A stretch of DNA of 64,000 bases. Source: Brevundimonas naejangsanensis DSM 23858. GTDB taxonomy: Bacteria; Pseudomonadota; Alphaproteobacteria; Caulobacterales; Caulobacteraceae. The stretch spans positions 1,178,001 through 1,242,000 of the forward strand of contig NZ_ATXN01000002.1 of NCBI RefSeq assembly GCF_000421705.1. The letters are read 5' to 3'. The notes beneath the pieces were generated by a model that saw only the letters and a program-made list of their open reading frames with translations, was not told the DNA's origin and made no database searches. The position numbers and the translations under genes are program-made. Below are positions 1 to 9,079 of this stretch, piece by piece (the first letter of the stretch is position 1; each line of letters opens with the position of its first letter).

Positions 1-41
1 TAACCCCCCCGGAGTTGGGCCGGGCACGAAGGAGACTTGAT

Positions 42-611
42 TTGATCAAATTGGCACCCAGGACCGCCGTCGTCGGCGCTATCGCCATTCTTGGCGTCGC
101 CGTCAGCGGCTGCGCCAGCCATCGGTTCGTCCGCGACAACGTCCAGGTCGTGAACGAGCGCGTCGACGGCGTCGACAGCCATCTGACGCAGGTCGAAGGC
201 ACGGCAGGCGAAGCCCTGGCCCGCGCCAACGCCGCGCACAAACTGGCCCAGGGCAAATTCCTGTACGAAGTCGTTCTGTCGGACGACTCGGTGAAGTTCC
301 CGGTCAACCACACCGAACTGTCGCCGGAAGCCGAACAACGCCTGGCCGAACTGGTCCAGCGTCTGCGCGCCGAGAACGCCAACGTCTACCTGGAAATCCA
401 GGGCCACACGGACTCGACCGGCACCAACCAGATCAATGAGCGTCTGGGCCAGGAACGCGCCGAAGCGGTGCGTCGCTTCCTCAGCGATCAGGGCATCGCC
501 CTGAACCGCATGGCGACCATCTCCTATGGCGCCGCCAAGCCGGTCGCCCCCAACAACACCCGTGAAGGCCGCGCCCAGAACCGCCGCGTCGCCATCATGG
601 TTCTGGCCTAA
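42..611 (+). CDS. OmpA-family outer-membrane lipoprotein
   Basis: Encodes a 189-residue lipoprotein with a C-terminal OmpA/Pal peptidoglycan-binding domain that should tie the outer membrane to the cell wall. The N-terminus has a hydrophobic signal ending in a lipobox (AVSGC, Cys about residue 24). A short helical stretch rich in V/D/H follows (about 30-70). The OmpA domain occupies about 85-189, with the motif GHTDSTGTNQ and the NRRV segment typical of the peptidoglycan-binding fold. I chose the TTG at 42 because GGAG lies 7 bases before it; an in-frame TTG at 15 would put this ribosome site inside the gene and extend the signal peptide. The family is certain, the specific paralogue is not. 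Confidence 0.85.
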   Translation: MIKLAPRTAVVGAIAILGVAVSGCASHRFVRDNVQVVNERVDGVDSHLTQVEGTAGEALARANAAHKLAQGKFLYEVVLSDDSVKFPVNHTELSPEAEQRLAELVQRLRAENANVYLEIQGHTDSTGTNQINERLGQERAEAVRRFLSDQGIALNRMATISYGAAKPVAPNNTREGRAQNRRVAIMVLA

Positions 612-630
612 CAGCCAAGAGCGAAATCGG

Positions 631-730
631 TTGAGTTGGACGCATGTCCAACTCAACTCGGATATTCGCTCCAGATAGTTCTGGACCCTTGTTCTGGGTG
701 CAGTCGATTCCGACTGAACCGAAAAGGGTC
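631..730. repeat. Structured intergenic element with nested hairpins
   Basis: A perfect 11-bp stem (631-641 with 646-656, loop GCAT) is followed by a nested structure: GACCCTT (684-690) pairs with AAGGGTC (724-730), and inside it CAGTCG (701-706) pairs with CGACTG (711-716). Neither arm is followed by a T tract, so a simple intrinsic terminator is unlikely. It could be an interspersed palindromic repeat or an mRNA-stabilising structure at the 3' end of the OmpA gene. Confidence 0.45.
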
Positions 731-770
731 TAGGCATTCGTTCCGGCCTCCTGCCCCGGCCGGAACGAGA

Positions 771-802
771 AACGGCGGCGTCCTGTCAGGGGCGCCGCCG
801 TT
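771..802. terminator. Bidirectional terminator between OmpA gene and cueR
   Basis: AACGGCGGCG (771-780) pairs with CGCCGCCGTT (793-802). The stem is followed by GTCATTTT on the plus strand and TTTCTCG on the minus strand. It lies 20 bp past the cueR stop and is the natural end of the copA-cueR transcript. Confidence 0.7.
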
Positions 803-821
803 GTCATTTTGACTTTCAGGT

Positions 822-1238
822 TCAGTCCGCGCGCTGTTCCTGCCCGGTCGGTGCGCCCGCCAGATCCGACAGGATGGGACAGTCCGGGCGGTCATCGCCG
901 GCGCAGCAATGGGCCAGGTGGCGCAGGGTGTCGGCCATCTCGCGCATTTCGCGGATGCGGGCGTCCAGGTCCTCCAGATGCTTCTGCGCCATCGCCTTGA
1001 CCTCGCGACTGGGGCGGGCGTCGTCGCGCCACAGGGACAGAAGGCGGCTGATCTCCTCAATCGAAAAGCCCAGCCCGCGCGCCCGCCGGATGAAGCGCAG
1101 GTCGTTCAGGTCGCGCTCTGAAAAGTCGCGGTAATTGCCCTCGGTGCGATCGGCGGGGCGGATCAGGCCCTGCGCCTCATAATAGCGGATCATCTTGGCC
1201 GAGACGCCGGTCGCCTGGGCCGCCTTGCCGATGTTCAT
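822..1238 (-). CDS. cueR: CueR-type copper-sensing MerR regulator
   Basis: A 138-residue MerR-family activator that senses Cu(I) in the cytoplasm and switches on copper export. It has an N-terminal winged helix (about 1-70, IGKAAQATGVSAKMIRYYE), a dimerisation coiled coil (about 75-110) and the C-terminal metal loop CCAGDDRPDC, which matches the CueR Cys-x7-Cys Cu(I) site. The ATG at 1238 overlaps the copA stop as TGATG, so the two genes are translationally coupled; the GTG one codon earlier is less likely. The protein should bind the operator upstream of copA (3773-3793), making the operon autoregulated. Confidence 0.93.
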   Translation of the reverse strand: MNIGKAAQATGVSAKMIRYYEAQGLIRPADRTEGNYRDFSERDLNDLRFIRRARGLGFSIEEISRLLSLWRDDARPSREVKAMAQKHLEDLDARIREMREMADTLRHLAHCCAGDDRPDCPILSDLAGAPTGQEQRAD

Positions 1239-3733
1239 CACGCGGCTCCCTTCGTGCTGCCGGTGTTGATATGGGGTTTGAAGGTCTTCAGACGCAGGGC
1301 GTTCAGCACCACGCTGACGCTGGACAGGGCCATGGCCCCCGCCGCCAACATGGGCGACAGCATCAGGCCGAAGACCGGGTACAGCACCCCCGCCGCCACC
1401 GGGATCAGCAGGACGTTGTAGCCGAAGGCCCAGGCCAGGTTTTGGCGGATGTTGTTCATCGTCGCCCTCGACAGGCCGATGGCGCTGACCGCGCCGCGCA
1501 GGTCGCCGCCGGTCAGGACCACGTCCGCGCTCTCGATCGCCACGTCCGAGCCGCCGCCGACCGCCAGACCCACGTCCGCCGCCGCCAGGGCCGGGGCGTC
1601 GTTCACCCCGTCGCCGACGAAGGCGACCTTGCGTCCGCTCGCTTTCAGCGCCTCGATCACGGCCACCTTGCCGTCTGGCATGACCTCGGCGTGGACTTCA
1701 TCAATGCCCAGACGGCGCGCCACGGCTGCGGCGGTGCGGCGGTTGTCGCCGCTGATGACCGCAACCTTCAATCCCAGCTCGTGCAGGGCGGCGATAGCCT
1801 CGGCCGTCGTCGCCTTGACCGGGTCGGCCACGGCGATGATGGCGGCCAGTCGACCGTCCACGGCGGCGTAGAGCGGCGTCTTGCCCTCATCGCCCAGACG
1901 GGCCGCCGCCTCGGCGAACACGGCCACGTCGCAGCCCAGCTCGGCCATGTAGCGGTCGGCGCCGACGGCGACGCGCGCGCCATCGACCAGACCCGTCACC
2001 CCCTTGCCGGGGATGGAGGCGAAGTCCTGCGGCTCGACCACGCTGACGCCGCGCGCCTCGGCGGCGGCGACCAGGGCGCGAGCCACCGGGTGCTCGGAGC
2101 GGATCTCGAGCGCCGCCACCTGGGCCAGCACGGTCGCATCGTCAAAGCCCTCGGCCGTGACCAGATCGGTCAGCGTCGGCTTGCCTTCGGTCAGGGTGCC
2201 GGTCTTGTCGAAGGCGACGACCTCGACGCCCTGCAGGGCCTGAAGCGCCTCGCCCTTTCGGAACAGCACGCCCAACTCCGCCGCGCGGCCTACGCCCACC
2301 ATGATGGAGGTCGGCGTCGCCAGACCCATGGCGCACGGGCAGGCGATGATCAGCACGGACACGGTCGCGACCAGCGCCATACCCATCGCCGGATCAGGCC
2401 CGAACAGGAACCACACGACGAAGGTCAGGGCGGCGATGGCCATGACGGCGGGCACGAACCAGCCCGTCACCTTGTCCACCAGCGCCTGAATAGGCAGCTT
2501 GGCTCCCTGCGCCGCCTCGACCATCCTGACGATCTGGGCCAGCACGGTCTGCGAGCCGACCTGACGCGCCTCGAAGCGGAAGGCGCCCGTGGTGTTCAGC
2601 GTGCCGCCTGTGACCTCGGCCCCGGCGGCCTTCTCGACCGGGATCGGCTCGCCCGTCAGCATGGTTTCATCGACGAAGGAGGCGCCGTCCGTGACCACGC
2701 CGTCGACCGGCACCCGCTCGCCGGGGCGCACCACGACCAGGTCGCCGACCTTGACCGTATCGACGGCTACGTCCTGCTCGACGCCGCCCCGCACCACACG
2801 CGCGGTCTTGGCCTGCAGCGACATCAGGCGGCGGATCGCCTGACCCGTGCGCCCCTTGGCCCGCGCCTCGATCCAGCGCCCGACCAGGATCAGGGTGACG
2901 ATCACCGCCGCCGCCTCGAAATAGATGTTGGCCGTGCCTTCAGGCAGCCACTGCGGCGCGAAGGTCGCCACCGTCGAGAAGGCCCAGGCCGCCGTCGCGC
3001 CCAGCACGACGAGGGAGTTCATGTCCGGCGCCGCGCGCAGCAGGGCGGGCACGCCTTTACGGAAGAAAACGGCACCCGGCACGAACAGGACGAAGGTCGC
3101 CAGCACGAAGCTGATGACCTTCCAGTTGAAGGCGCCGATCGTCTCGCCGATCCAGTGATGCATCCCCGGCACGAAGTGCGAACCCATCTCCAGCACGAAC
3201 AGCGGCAGGGTCGCCGCGCCTGCGATCAGCACCGCGCGGCCCAGCTTGCTGATCTCGGCGTCACGGGCGGCCTGTTCGCGGTCGCCGGCGTCGGGACCGG
3301 CGTCCTGCGGCGCCTCCAGCACATAGCCCGCCTGTTCGACGGCGGCGGCCAGATCCTGGAACGTCGTCGCCCCCGACAGGAAGCGCACCGTCGCCCGCTC
3401 GGTCGCCAGATTGACGCTGGCCGACAGCACGCCCGGCACGGCGGCCAGCGCCTTTTCGACGCGGCCGACACAGGAGGCGCAGGTCATCCCCCGCACGGGA
3501 TAGACGACCTCCTCCCCCATCGGCTCATAGCCCGCGCTCTTAATGGCGGCGGCGACGGCGGCGGCGGAACCGTCAGGCGACAGCGACACCTGCGCCCGTT
3601 CGGCGGCCAGATTGACCTGCGCCTGCGCCACGCCCGGCACGGCGCGGATGGCCTTTTCAACCCGCCCCACGCAGCTGGCGCAGGTCATGCCCAGCACGGG
3701 CAGATCCAGTGTTCTGAAGCCTTCGGCGGCCAT
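1238..3733 (-). CDS. copA: Copper-exporting P1B-type ATPase CopA
   Basis: An 831-residue inner-membrane pump that exports Cu(I) using ATP. There are two N-terminal heavy-metal domains, each with GMTCASC. Transmembrane helices follow, with the CPC ion-binding motif ([15 protein letters not shown]), the phosphorylation site DKTGTLTEG and the hinge [10 protein letters not shown]. The C-terminal membrane helix carries [15 protein letters not shown], typical of CopA. I place the start at the ATG at 3733, with GAGGAC just before it. An in-frame GTG at 3766 overlaps the predicted -10 box, so it probably lies at or upstream of the transcript start. First gene of the copA-cueR operon. Confidence 0.95.
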   Translation of the reverse strand: MAAEGFRTLDLPVLGMTCASCVGRVEKAIRAVPGVAQAQVNLAAERAQVSLSPDGSAAAVAAAIKSAGYEPMGEEVVYPVRGMTCASCVGRVEKALAAVPGVLSASVNLATERATVRFLSGATTFQDLAAAVEQAGYVLEAPQDAGPDAGDREQAARDAEISKLGRAVLIAGAATLPLFVLEMGSHFVPGMHHWIGETIGAFNWKVISFVLATFVLFVPGAVFFRKGVPALLRAAPDMNSLVVLGATAAWAFSTVATFAPQWLPEGTANIYFEAAAVIVTLILVGRWIEARAKGRTGQAIRRLMSLQAKTARVVRGGVEQDVAVDTVKVGDLVVVRPGERVPVDGVVTDGASFVDETMLTGEPIPVEKAAGAEVTGGTLNTTGAFRFEARQVGSQTVLAQIVRMVEAAQGAKLPIQALVDKVTGWFVPAVMAIAALTFVVWFLFGPDPAMGMALVATVSVLIIACPCAMGLATPTSIMVGVGRAAELGVLFRKGEALQALQGVEVVAFDKTGTLTEGKPTLTDLVTAEGFDDATVLAQVAALEIRSEHPVARALVAAAEARGVSVVEPQDFASIPGKGVTGLVDGARVAVGADRYMAELGCDVAVFAEAAARLGDEGKTPLYAAVDGRLAAIIAVADPVKATTAEAIAALHELGLKVAVISGDNRRTAAAVARRLGIDEVHAEVMPDGKVAVIEALKASGRKVAFVGDGVNDAPALAAADVGLAVGGGSDVAIESADVVLTGGDLRGAVSAIGLSRATMNNIRQNLAWAFGYNVLLIPVAAGVLYPVFGLMLSPMLAAGAMALSSVSVVLNALRLKTFKPHINTGSTKGAA

Positions 3734-3760
3734 GACGTCGTCCTCGCAAACCTTTGACGA

Positions 3761-3800
3761 CAACACTGCTAAACCTTCCCATCAAGGGAAGGTCAACACC
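3761..3800 (-). promoter_or_regulatory. CueR operator and copA promoter
   Basis: A perfect inverted repeat, ACCTTCCC-N5-GGGAAGGT, spans 3773-3793 and matches the CueR operator type. On the minus strand TTGACC (3796-3791) serves as -35 and TAGCAG (about 3771-3766) as -10, with a 19-bp spacer, the overlong spacing that MerR-family activators correct. The Tn7-like element begins about 140 bp upstream and leaves this promoter intact. Confidence 0.85.
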
Positions 3801-3928
3801 CCCTCGACACACCACGGCCCAAAGCCCCGCCAACAGCAGGACGCACGGGTGAGGATTGAGGTTCACAGGCTGGCGCAGACCAAGGCCCTGCCGACGCCAC
3901 GCGCCTGCGCCCCATGACCCACGGAATA

Positions 3929-3933
3929 AGGGA
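3929..3933. repeat. Left target-site duplication AGGGA
   Basis: Five bases, AGGGA, flank the left transposon end directly and recur at 19403-19407 immediately after the right end. Five-base duplications are the rule for Tn7-family transposition. Confidence 0.85.
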
Positions 3934-4058
3934 TATCCGGACCACTTAAGAGCGGGTCACCGAAGGCCGATAGCCGCTGCGTCTAGCCGGCTCTGACTAA
4001 CTGGCGCGACCACCTAAGGGCGGCTCAAATCCGCACGAGACCACCTAAGAGTGGCTTA
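3934..4058 (+). repeat. Transposon left end with three TnsB-type sites
   Basis: Three related 19-bp sites in the same orientation: 3941-3959 (ACCACTTAAGAGCGGGTCA), 4009-4027 (ACCACCTAAGGGCGGCTCA) and 4040-4058 (ACCACCTAAGAGTGGCTTA). The wide spacing resembles the three separated TnsB sites of the Tn7 left end. The remaining 4059-4280 up to the recombinase shows no gene or clear signal. Confidence 0.8.
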
Positions 4059-4280
4059 GTCGCTCGCCCCTAACATCATCGCAGCAATATGTCAGTGCTC
4101 AGCTTACGCCCGCGAAGCGCCATGCGTGAGTGATGGATGCGCGTGACCGCGTCGGCGGGGGCAGCTGGGAGATTTACTGTCGAACTGTCGCAAATCTAGA
4201 AGGTCTGCCCTGCAAGCGTCGAGCAGCGGTAAAAACATCGGCAGCGGATGAGGGATCCGCGAAAGCTAAAGGGTAAGTCG

Positions 4281-5678
4281 ATGTCGAAAAACGCGGAGGC
4301 GGCGGTCGGCGAGCGCGCTGCTTTGATACCTGCCGCCCAGTACCTCAGGGCTTCGTCAGAAGTGCAGAAATACTCCAGCTTCCACCAGCGAGCCTCCATC
4401 GCCGAGTTCAGCAAGCGAGAGGGCTATGACATCGTTCGAACCTATGTCGATGAGGGCAAGAGCGGGGTCTCGACAAAAGGGCGGAAGGGCCTCAGCGACA
4501 TGCTAGCGGACATAGTGGCCGGGCGCGCGGAATACAGGACAATCCTCGTGCTCGATGTCAGCAGATGGGGCCGGTACCAGGACCCAGATGAAGCTGCCCA
4601 CTATGAATTTCTCTGTCGCTCCTCAGGGATAAGCGTCCGCTATGTGGCGGAGGCCTTCGACGAGAACCCAACGGGGGCGATCCTCAAGCAGCTCAAGCGA
4701 GTCATGGCGGGCGAATATAGCCGCGAGCTTTCCGAAAGAATCCGCCGCGCGAAGCGGATCAATAGGGCGCTCGGGCTAGTCCAGGGAGGGTCTTGCCCCT
4801 ACGGGGTTGCCCGGCAGGAACTCCTGCCGGATGGGTCTCTCGGCAAGGTGCTCCGCCGAGGGGAGAGGAAAAGCCATCCGGAATACAGATTAAGATATGT
4901 GCACGGGGACGAACGGGAAATCGGAGTCGTTCGAAAGATCTTCGACCTCTACCTGGTGCGGAAGAAACTTCCCGCTCAGATTGCCCGAATTCTCCAGCGA
5001 GATGGAGAGACTTGGACTTCGGGCGAGCCTATCACCTTCCAACATGTGCGACGTGTCCTAACGTGCGAACTGCTGACCGGCGTGCTCAGGTTTGGCAAGG
5101 AAGCTCGTACATTCGGCGGGCCTCGGACGATCCAACCCAGAAGCACTTGGGGCGAGGTTCGCGTGATGGAGCCAATCGTTCCTCCACGCACATATGCCGC
5201 CGCCCAGCGAAGACGTGCATGGTTGGCGGACAACCGGCGGCGATCCGAGGAGAGGATGCTATCGGATCTCCGTCGAGTTCGAGACCGGGTTGGCCGACTC
5301 TCGACGAGTGTCGTCGATGAGGCTCCTGAATGCTGCAACGCAAGCTATTACGACAAGCGGTTCGGCACACTGGGGCGAGCAATGGCGCTGGTTGGCGAAA
5401 AGCCTCGCCTCAATCGCCTAGGCAGCGTGCTTGGTCGGAAGATCGGTGAAGAACAGCTCCTAGCGGTTCTCCGAAGGATAGAGCACGAGCGCGGGAGCGT
5501 CTCCACTTCATTGCTCATCAAGACCCCCGATGCACCTTCGTACATGACCTACATAAAGCGGTTCGGCTCTGTCGCCGCCGCGTGTGAAGCAGCGGGAGCG
5601 CGCTACTCGCGGCTTCGGCCCGGGCCAGCCGCCCTAGTTCCTGTGCAGGGAGATGCCGCGATCAATAGGCGCAGCTGA
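4281..5678 (+). CDS. Large serine recombinase with homing-type C-terminal repeats
   Basis: A 465-residue site-specific DNA recombinase. The N-terminal resolvase domain (about 20-165) has the catalytic serine in YLRASSEVQ, corresponding to the family's Y-x-R-x-S, and SRWGR at the DR(L)SR position. A recombinase domain follows (about 170-300, with the QGGSCPYGVARQ segment). The usual zinc ribbon and coiled coil of phage integrases are not visible. Instead, two tandem copies of about 55 residues (KRFGTLGRAMALVG and KRFGSVAAACEAAG) resemble homing-endonuclease-associated repeats, probably DNA-binding. The start is the ATG at 4281, preceded by AAGGG; an ATG at 4248 is possible. It is cargo near the left end, and its job in an element with its own TnsA is unclear. 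Confidence 0.8.
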   Translation: MSKNAEAAVGERAALIPAAQYLRASSEVQKYSSFHQRASIAEFSKREGYDIVRTYVDEGKSGVSTKGRKGLSDMLADIVAGRAEYRTILVLDVSRWGRYQDPDEAAHYEFLCRSSGISVRYVAEAFDENPTGAILKQLKRVMAGEYSRELSERIRRAKRINRALGLVQGGSCPYGVARQELLPDGSLGKVLRRGERKSHPEYRLRYVHGDEREIGVVRKIFDLYLVRKKLPAQIARILQRDGETWTSGEPITFQHVRRVLTCELLTGVLRFGKEARTFGGPRTIQPRSTWGEVRVMEPIVPPRTYAAAQRRRAWLADNRRRSEERMLSDLRRVRDRVGRLSTSVVDEAPECCNASYYDKRFGTLGRAMALVGEKPRLNRLGSVLGRKIGEEQLLAVLRRIEHERGSVSTSLLIKTPDAPSYMTYIKRFGSVAAACEAAGARYSRLRPGPAALVPVQGDAAINRRS

Positions 5679-5785
5679 CCGCGTCTATTACGCGCCAGCA
5701 ACGGACATTGACCGTGCGCCGGACAACGGACCATCGCTAGCCGATCCGACGAACAGTCGCTGCTTGGCGAGCCGGCAGAGGCAGC

Positions 5786-6400
5786 TTACGCCGTGTCGTC
5801 GGGCCAAGACGGTGCCGGAGGATAGGGATGGGCGCCCTGAGAGAAGATCGGGACGCCCTGCATCGCCGAGGTGATCCGGATGTGGGTGTATTCGTACAGC
5901 TGCAGGTCAGAATTTAGCCGTCGACTGGCCTCGTACAGCGATGCAGCCAGCTGGCCCAAGCCGATGATGTCTAAGGCGTCATTCCCGCCCTCATAGACGT
6001 AGCGAAACTCGACGAAGGCGTTGGCGAACGTCACCAGATCGTGCTCTAGCACGGAGCCCAGCCCATCCCGGCGCTGCTCATAGCGGACCTTCACGAGCGC
6101 CCTGACGTCGTCGGGCAGCTTGGCGAACAGGACGTTGAGCCTATGGCCGTGCGGTGCCTTTCCGTAGGCGATCAGCAGCAGGGTTTTCAGGTAGAGCTCA
6201 CAGGCGAACGCCAATCCGACGACGCCAGCAGTGAAGGGAAACGCATAGCGACCGTCCGGCCCGACCCGCTGCTCGAAATTCCGCTGCGCGCTCTCGTGGA
6301 ACGAGACGGCTTCGCGCCACATCTGATCACGCAGCGACACAGGCCCCAGAGCCTTCGCCCGCGCCTTCAGGGCGGAAATCACATGGGGCGGTACATTCAT
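5786..6400 (-). CDS. HEPN-like protein downstream of OLD nuclease
   Basis: A 204-residue, mainly helical protein. The central segment FACELYLKTLLLI followed by HGHRLNVLFAKLP has the ExxLK...GH-L--L pattern of HEPN-fold proteins. A canonical R-x4-6-H ribonuclease motif is not clear, so this may be a non-catalytic or divergent HEPN. It begins 43 bp after the stop of the ATPase-TOPRIM gene on the same strand, which suggests one transcript and a joint role, plausibly in phage defence. The fold call rests on pattern resemblance only. Confidence 0.5.
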   Translation of the reverse strand: MNVPPHVISALKARAKALGPVSLRDQMWREAVSFHESAQRNFEQRVGPDGRYAFPFTAGVVGLAFACELYLKTLLLIAYGKAPHGHRLNVLFAKLPDDVRALVKVRYEQRRDGLGSVLEHDLVTFANAFVEFRYVYEGGNDALDIIGLGQLAASLYEASRRLNSDLQLYEYTHIRITSAMQGVPIFSQGAHPYPPAPSWPDDTA

Positions 6401-6443
6401 CGGCCGACCATTGCCGAAGCAGCAGCCGTCGGTACCTCCAACA

Positions 6444-8408
6444 TCAGGGGAGAAGTGCGTTGAACGTCGCGAAAACCTTCTCTGCTCGTTCGAGAGTCTT
6501 CGCGACGGCTGGAGACTTGCTTTCGAGCACCTTCGGATTTCGGATCAGCCACGCGGCCGGCGTAAAGTGATCGAAAGTCGGGACCGTATCGGGCAACACG
6601 TTGAAGGCAGCTTCCGCTTTCTTCAGCAGGCGGGTCGTATTCAGATCAGCCTCGTCCAAGGTCTTGGTGGTGAGAAGATGGCTCTCTGGAACTTGGAAGG
6701 CAGCGTTGATGATGGACACAAATATCGACGGATCGAACAGGTCCTCGATGTCGGCCTCAGCTGCGTCGACGAAGTCTGCGATGGAATAGAAGTGGCCCGC
6801 CTTTAGGACGTCGCTCCGTTTGAGGTCTTCGATCTTCCGCTTGTCGCCCTTCGCCTCATCCGACAGCGCTGCCACATTGAGCTGATTAGCGCTGAACAGG
6901 CTGACAAACGGGCGGATCTTGTCGATGCCGCCCGCCGGACACAGGACCCATCGCGGATCGAGTCCGGTGCGTTGACGCCTGTTCAACGCGTCGGAGAGCG
7001 CCTGCAGGTAAAGAATGTCTCCCGGTCCCTCGACGAGTAAGGTGTTCTTCCCAACAAACAGAGACTGGCTGATTTCGTAGCCGAGCGCGCCCTGCAGCGG
7101 AAAAACCGTATCGGGGTCTCGGCCGAGGACATCTTCTCGCACCTTCGTGCCAATCGGCACGCGTCGCGGTCCCTTCAGCTCGACTTGGTCTTCAACAATC
7201 CTAACGGATGCTAGGTCGTCGGCCGGGACCATGAATGGCGAGTGTGTCGAGTAGATGATCTGGTGATGGGGTGCCAGCTTCTCCGCAAAGAAGCGAAGAA
7301 GGTCAGCCTGCGCCTTGCCGTGTAAGGTTAGCCCCGGTTCGTCCAAGAGCAGGACGACGGGCGACGTCTCGTCCTTCACTTGGGCGAACTTTACGAGGAA
7401 GGAGAAGAACCAAACGAATCCGGCGCTCCGTTCTGAAAAAGGGGTATCTACCCTATGCAAGCGGTTCTCGATACGCGCCCTGGCTATGGTCCCGCTGTTG
7501 AAGGGGGCCGGGTCGCCCGGCCTCGCTTGCTCGACACGCACAGCGACGTTCAAGTCTGGATTCTGGGTCCAATATTCGAGAATCTGATCCGTGATATTGT
7601 TGGAAGCTGCCTGAAGCTTGGCATTGAATGTCTCGTAGGTTTGGACACCTGCGATTTCGTCAATGCTGACGCCAGCATACTCTAGAAACTCAGCGAAAAG
7701 CTTTTGGCCGCGGTGAGCGTCGTTGTCGATTGTGTCGTTGGCGATCAGCTGGCGCGTCTGCTCGATCTGAATGGCACCGTCCATTCGGTCATAGGACGAG
7801 AAATACATAAATTTCGGCAGCCGCTTAGCTAGGATTGCCTTCACCCGACCCGTGGCTGATCCGTTCTTGGCAAGATCAGCCTTCAGAGCTTGCTGGCGCT
7901 CTGAAAGCGCGGTCATGCCGTTGAGCGTTTCGATAAGAGCTGTTGTCGTTCCAGCAGTCGACAATACGGCCACTTCGGACTCATCGAGATTATGTTTACT
8001 GTAGAGAAATTTTAGCACCACGCCGAAGTCCAAATCGAATTGGAATTCCGGAGCCTCACCGTACGAACGTGACACCTCGACCCGGTCGCCTCGGAAAGCT
8101 CCTGGACCAACTGCGAGTGCGATGGCCGCTAGGTCGGATCCCTCAAGTTTCCAGCTCGTTGAAACCGCGACAGCGGCCGCAGACAAATGCAGTTCGTCAT
8201 ACTTCAGCAATGAAGCTCTGGGATAATCGCGTTCTTTATCCAATACGGCGGGCGTGGCGGAATGAGGATTGAGCGCGGCAAGCGCCATGAGTACGGCGCT
8301 TTTTCCGGCTTCATTCTTTCCAACCAAACACGTCACCTGCGAGATGGCGAACTCTCCCGTATCCATTGCAGACCGGAAGTTCGTGACGTGCGCTCGCTCG
8401 AGAAGCAT
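6444..8408 (-). CDS. OLD-family ATPase with TOPRIM nuclease domain
   Basis: A 654-residue protein with an ABC-type ATPase joined to a TOPRIM nuclease, the layout of OLD-family (overcoming lysogenisation defect) proteins, many of which defend against phages. Walker A is GKNEAGKSA near residue 30; the signature and Walker B region is VVLLLDEPGLTLHG, followed by the STHSPF switch histidine. The TOPRIM domain begins at LLVEGPGD (catalytic Glu) and continues to LSDEAKGD (acidic pair), about 455-535. No UvrD-like helicase is adjacent, so it is not a standard Gabija pair. It heads a two-gene leftward unit with the HEPN-like gene, and is cargo of the transposon. Confidence 0.85.
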   Translation of the reverse strand: MLLERAHVTNFRSAMDTGEFAISQVTCLVGKNEAGKSAVLMALAALNPHSATPAVLDKERDYPRASLLKYDELHLSAAAVAVSTSWKLEGSDLAAIALAVGPGAFRGDRVEVSRSYGEAPEFQFDLDFGVVLKFLYSKHNLDESEVAVLSTAGTTTALIETLNGMTALSERQQALKADLAKNGSATGRVKAILAKRLPKFMYFSSYDRMDGAIQIEQTRQLIANDTIDNDAHRGQKLFAEFLEYAGVSIDEIAGVQTYETFNAKLQAASNNITDQILEYWTQNPDLNVAVRVEQARPGDPAPFNSGTIARARIENRLHRVDTPFSERSAGFVWFFSFLVKFAQVKDETSPVVLLLDEPGLTLHGKAQADLLRFFAEKLAPHHQIIYSTHSPFMVPADDLASVRIVEDQVELKGPRRVPIGTKVREDVLGRDPDTVFPLQGALGYEISQSLFVGKNTLLVEGPGDILYLQALSDALNRRQRTGLDPRWVLCPAGGIDKIRPFVSLFSANQLNVAALSDEAKGDKRKIEDLKRSDVLKAGHFYSIADFVDAAEADIEDLFDPSIFVSIINAAFQVPESHLLTTKTLDEADLNTTRLLKKAEAAFNVLPDTVPTFDHFTPAAWLIRNPKVLESKSPAVAKTLERAEKVFATFNALLP

Positions 8409-8702
8409 GGGTTGGTTTCCTCTCCGGCTCTAGATGGCCGCGTTGCAAGAACAACAGACCGCACAACCGCAAGAGTCAACGTTCACTGAACGAAGAATGT
8501 TACGGACGAACCCTTAGTCGATCGATTGGGCAGACGATTGTGTCGATGTGCTTCTGATGATCGAGGATCCGCCGCTTGGTGACTCTGGCTTGGGGTGGTG
8601 CCTGCAACAGTTGTTGGGCTTCACCGAGGCTGCAGCGATCTGACTGTCCGCCTGCTTGATGGACTTACGCCAGACCAGGCCGCGGAGGCGCAGACCATGG
8701 TT
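8409..8702. other. Intergenic gap between OLD and HNH genes
   Basis: 294 bp lie between the start of the OLD gene and the end of the HNH gene. This stretch must hold the OLD promoter (minus strand) and the end of the tns transcript. I see no convincing open frame, strong hairpin or repeat. Confidence 0.4.
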
Positions 8703-9068
8703 TCAATCCACCTCCTGGCGTCCGACTACGAAGGTTTGAGGCCTGTGCATTTCGAGCTGCCAACGCGCGGTCGCGGCGGGAGAGTAGATTCGCTCCAAAA
8801 CCAACGCATGCCAAATGCGATCACACCCCGTCGGCGGATCTGATCCTCGCCGCATGTTGCAGGCGAAGTGTTTGAGCAACCCGTTGATCAGACCGTGCCC
8901 ACCACCTCGGCTCTTCTGCACGATATGATCATAGGTCGGATAGTCAGAACGGTCTCTCGGCAAACCGCGCTTCAGGGTCATCGGCTGACCGCAACCTGCA
9001 CAGCGCCCACCCTGCGCCCAGTGCAATATCTGGCGCTGGCGGACCTTTCGTTTGGCATCCTTGCTCAT
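8703..9068 (-). CDS. Small HNH endonuclease at end of tns operon
   Basis: A 121-residue HNH-fold protein. A zinc knuckle CAGCG (about residue 24) leads to the core YDHIVQKSRGGG and then HFACNMRRG, matching H-x-N/H positions of HNH nucleases. It starts 11 bp after the tniQ stop on the same strand, so it is probably the fifth gene of the tnsA-tnsB-tnsC-tniQ transcript. Its function could be a nuclease that assists transposition or protects the element, or unrelated cargo riding on the operon; the sequence does not decide. Confidence 0.7.
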   Translation of the reverse strand: MSKDAKRKVRQRQILHWAQGGRCAGCGQPMTLKRGLPRDRSDYPTYDHIVQKSRGGGHGLINGLLKHFACNMRRGSDPPTGCDRIWHALVLERIYSPAATARWQLEMHRPQTFVVGRQEVD

Positions 9069-9079
9069 CGCCTAGCCAT

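Noticed and set aside
631-656. Intrinsic terminator of the OmpA gene
   Set aside because: The stem is perfect but no T tract follows; the hairpin at 771-802 is a better terminator.
1271-3757. Long open frame antisense to copA
   Set aside because: It arises from high-GC codon structure; the protein is low in complexity with no domain, while the minus strand encodes a clear CopA.
6444-8408. Gabija system
   Set aside because: A GajA-like ATPase-TOPRIM is present, but no UvrD-type helicase gene follows.
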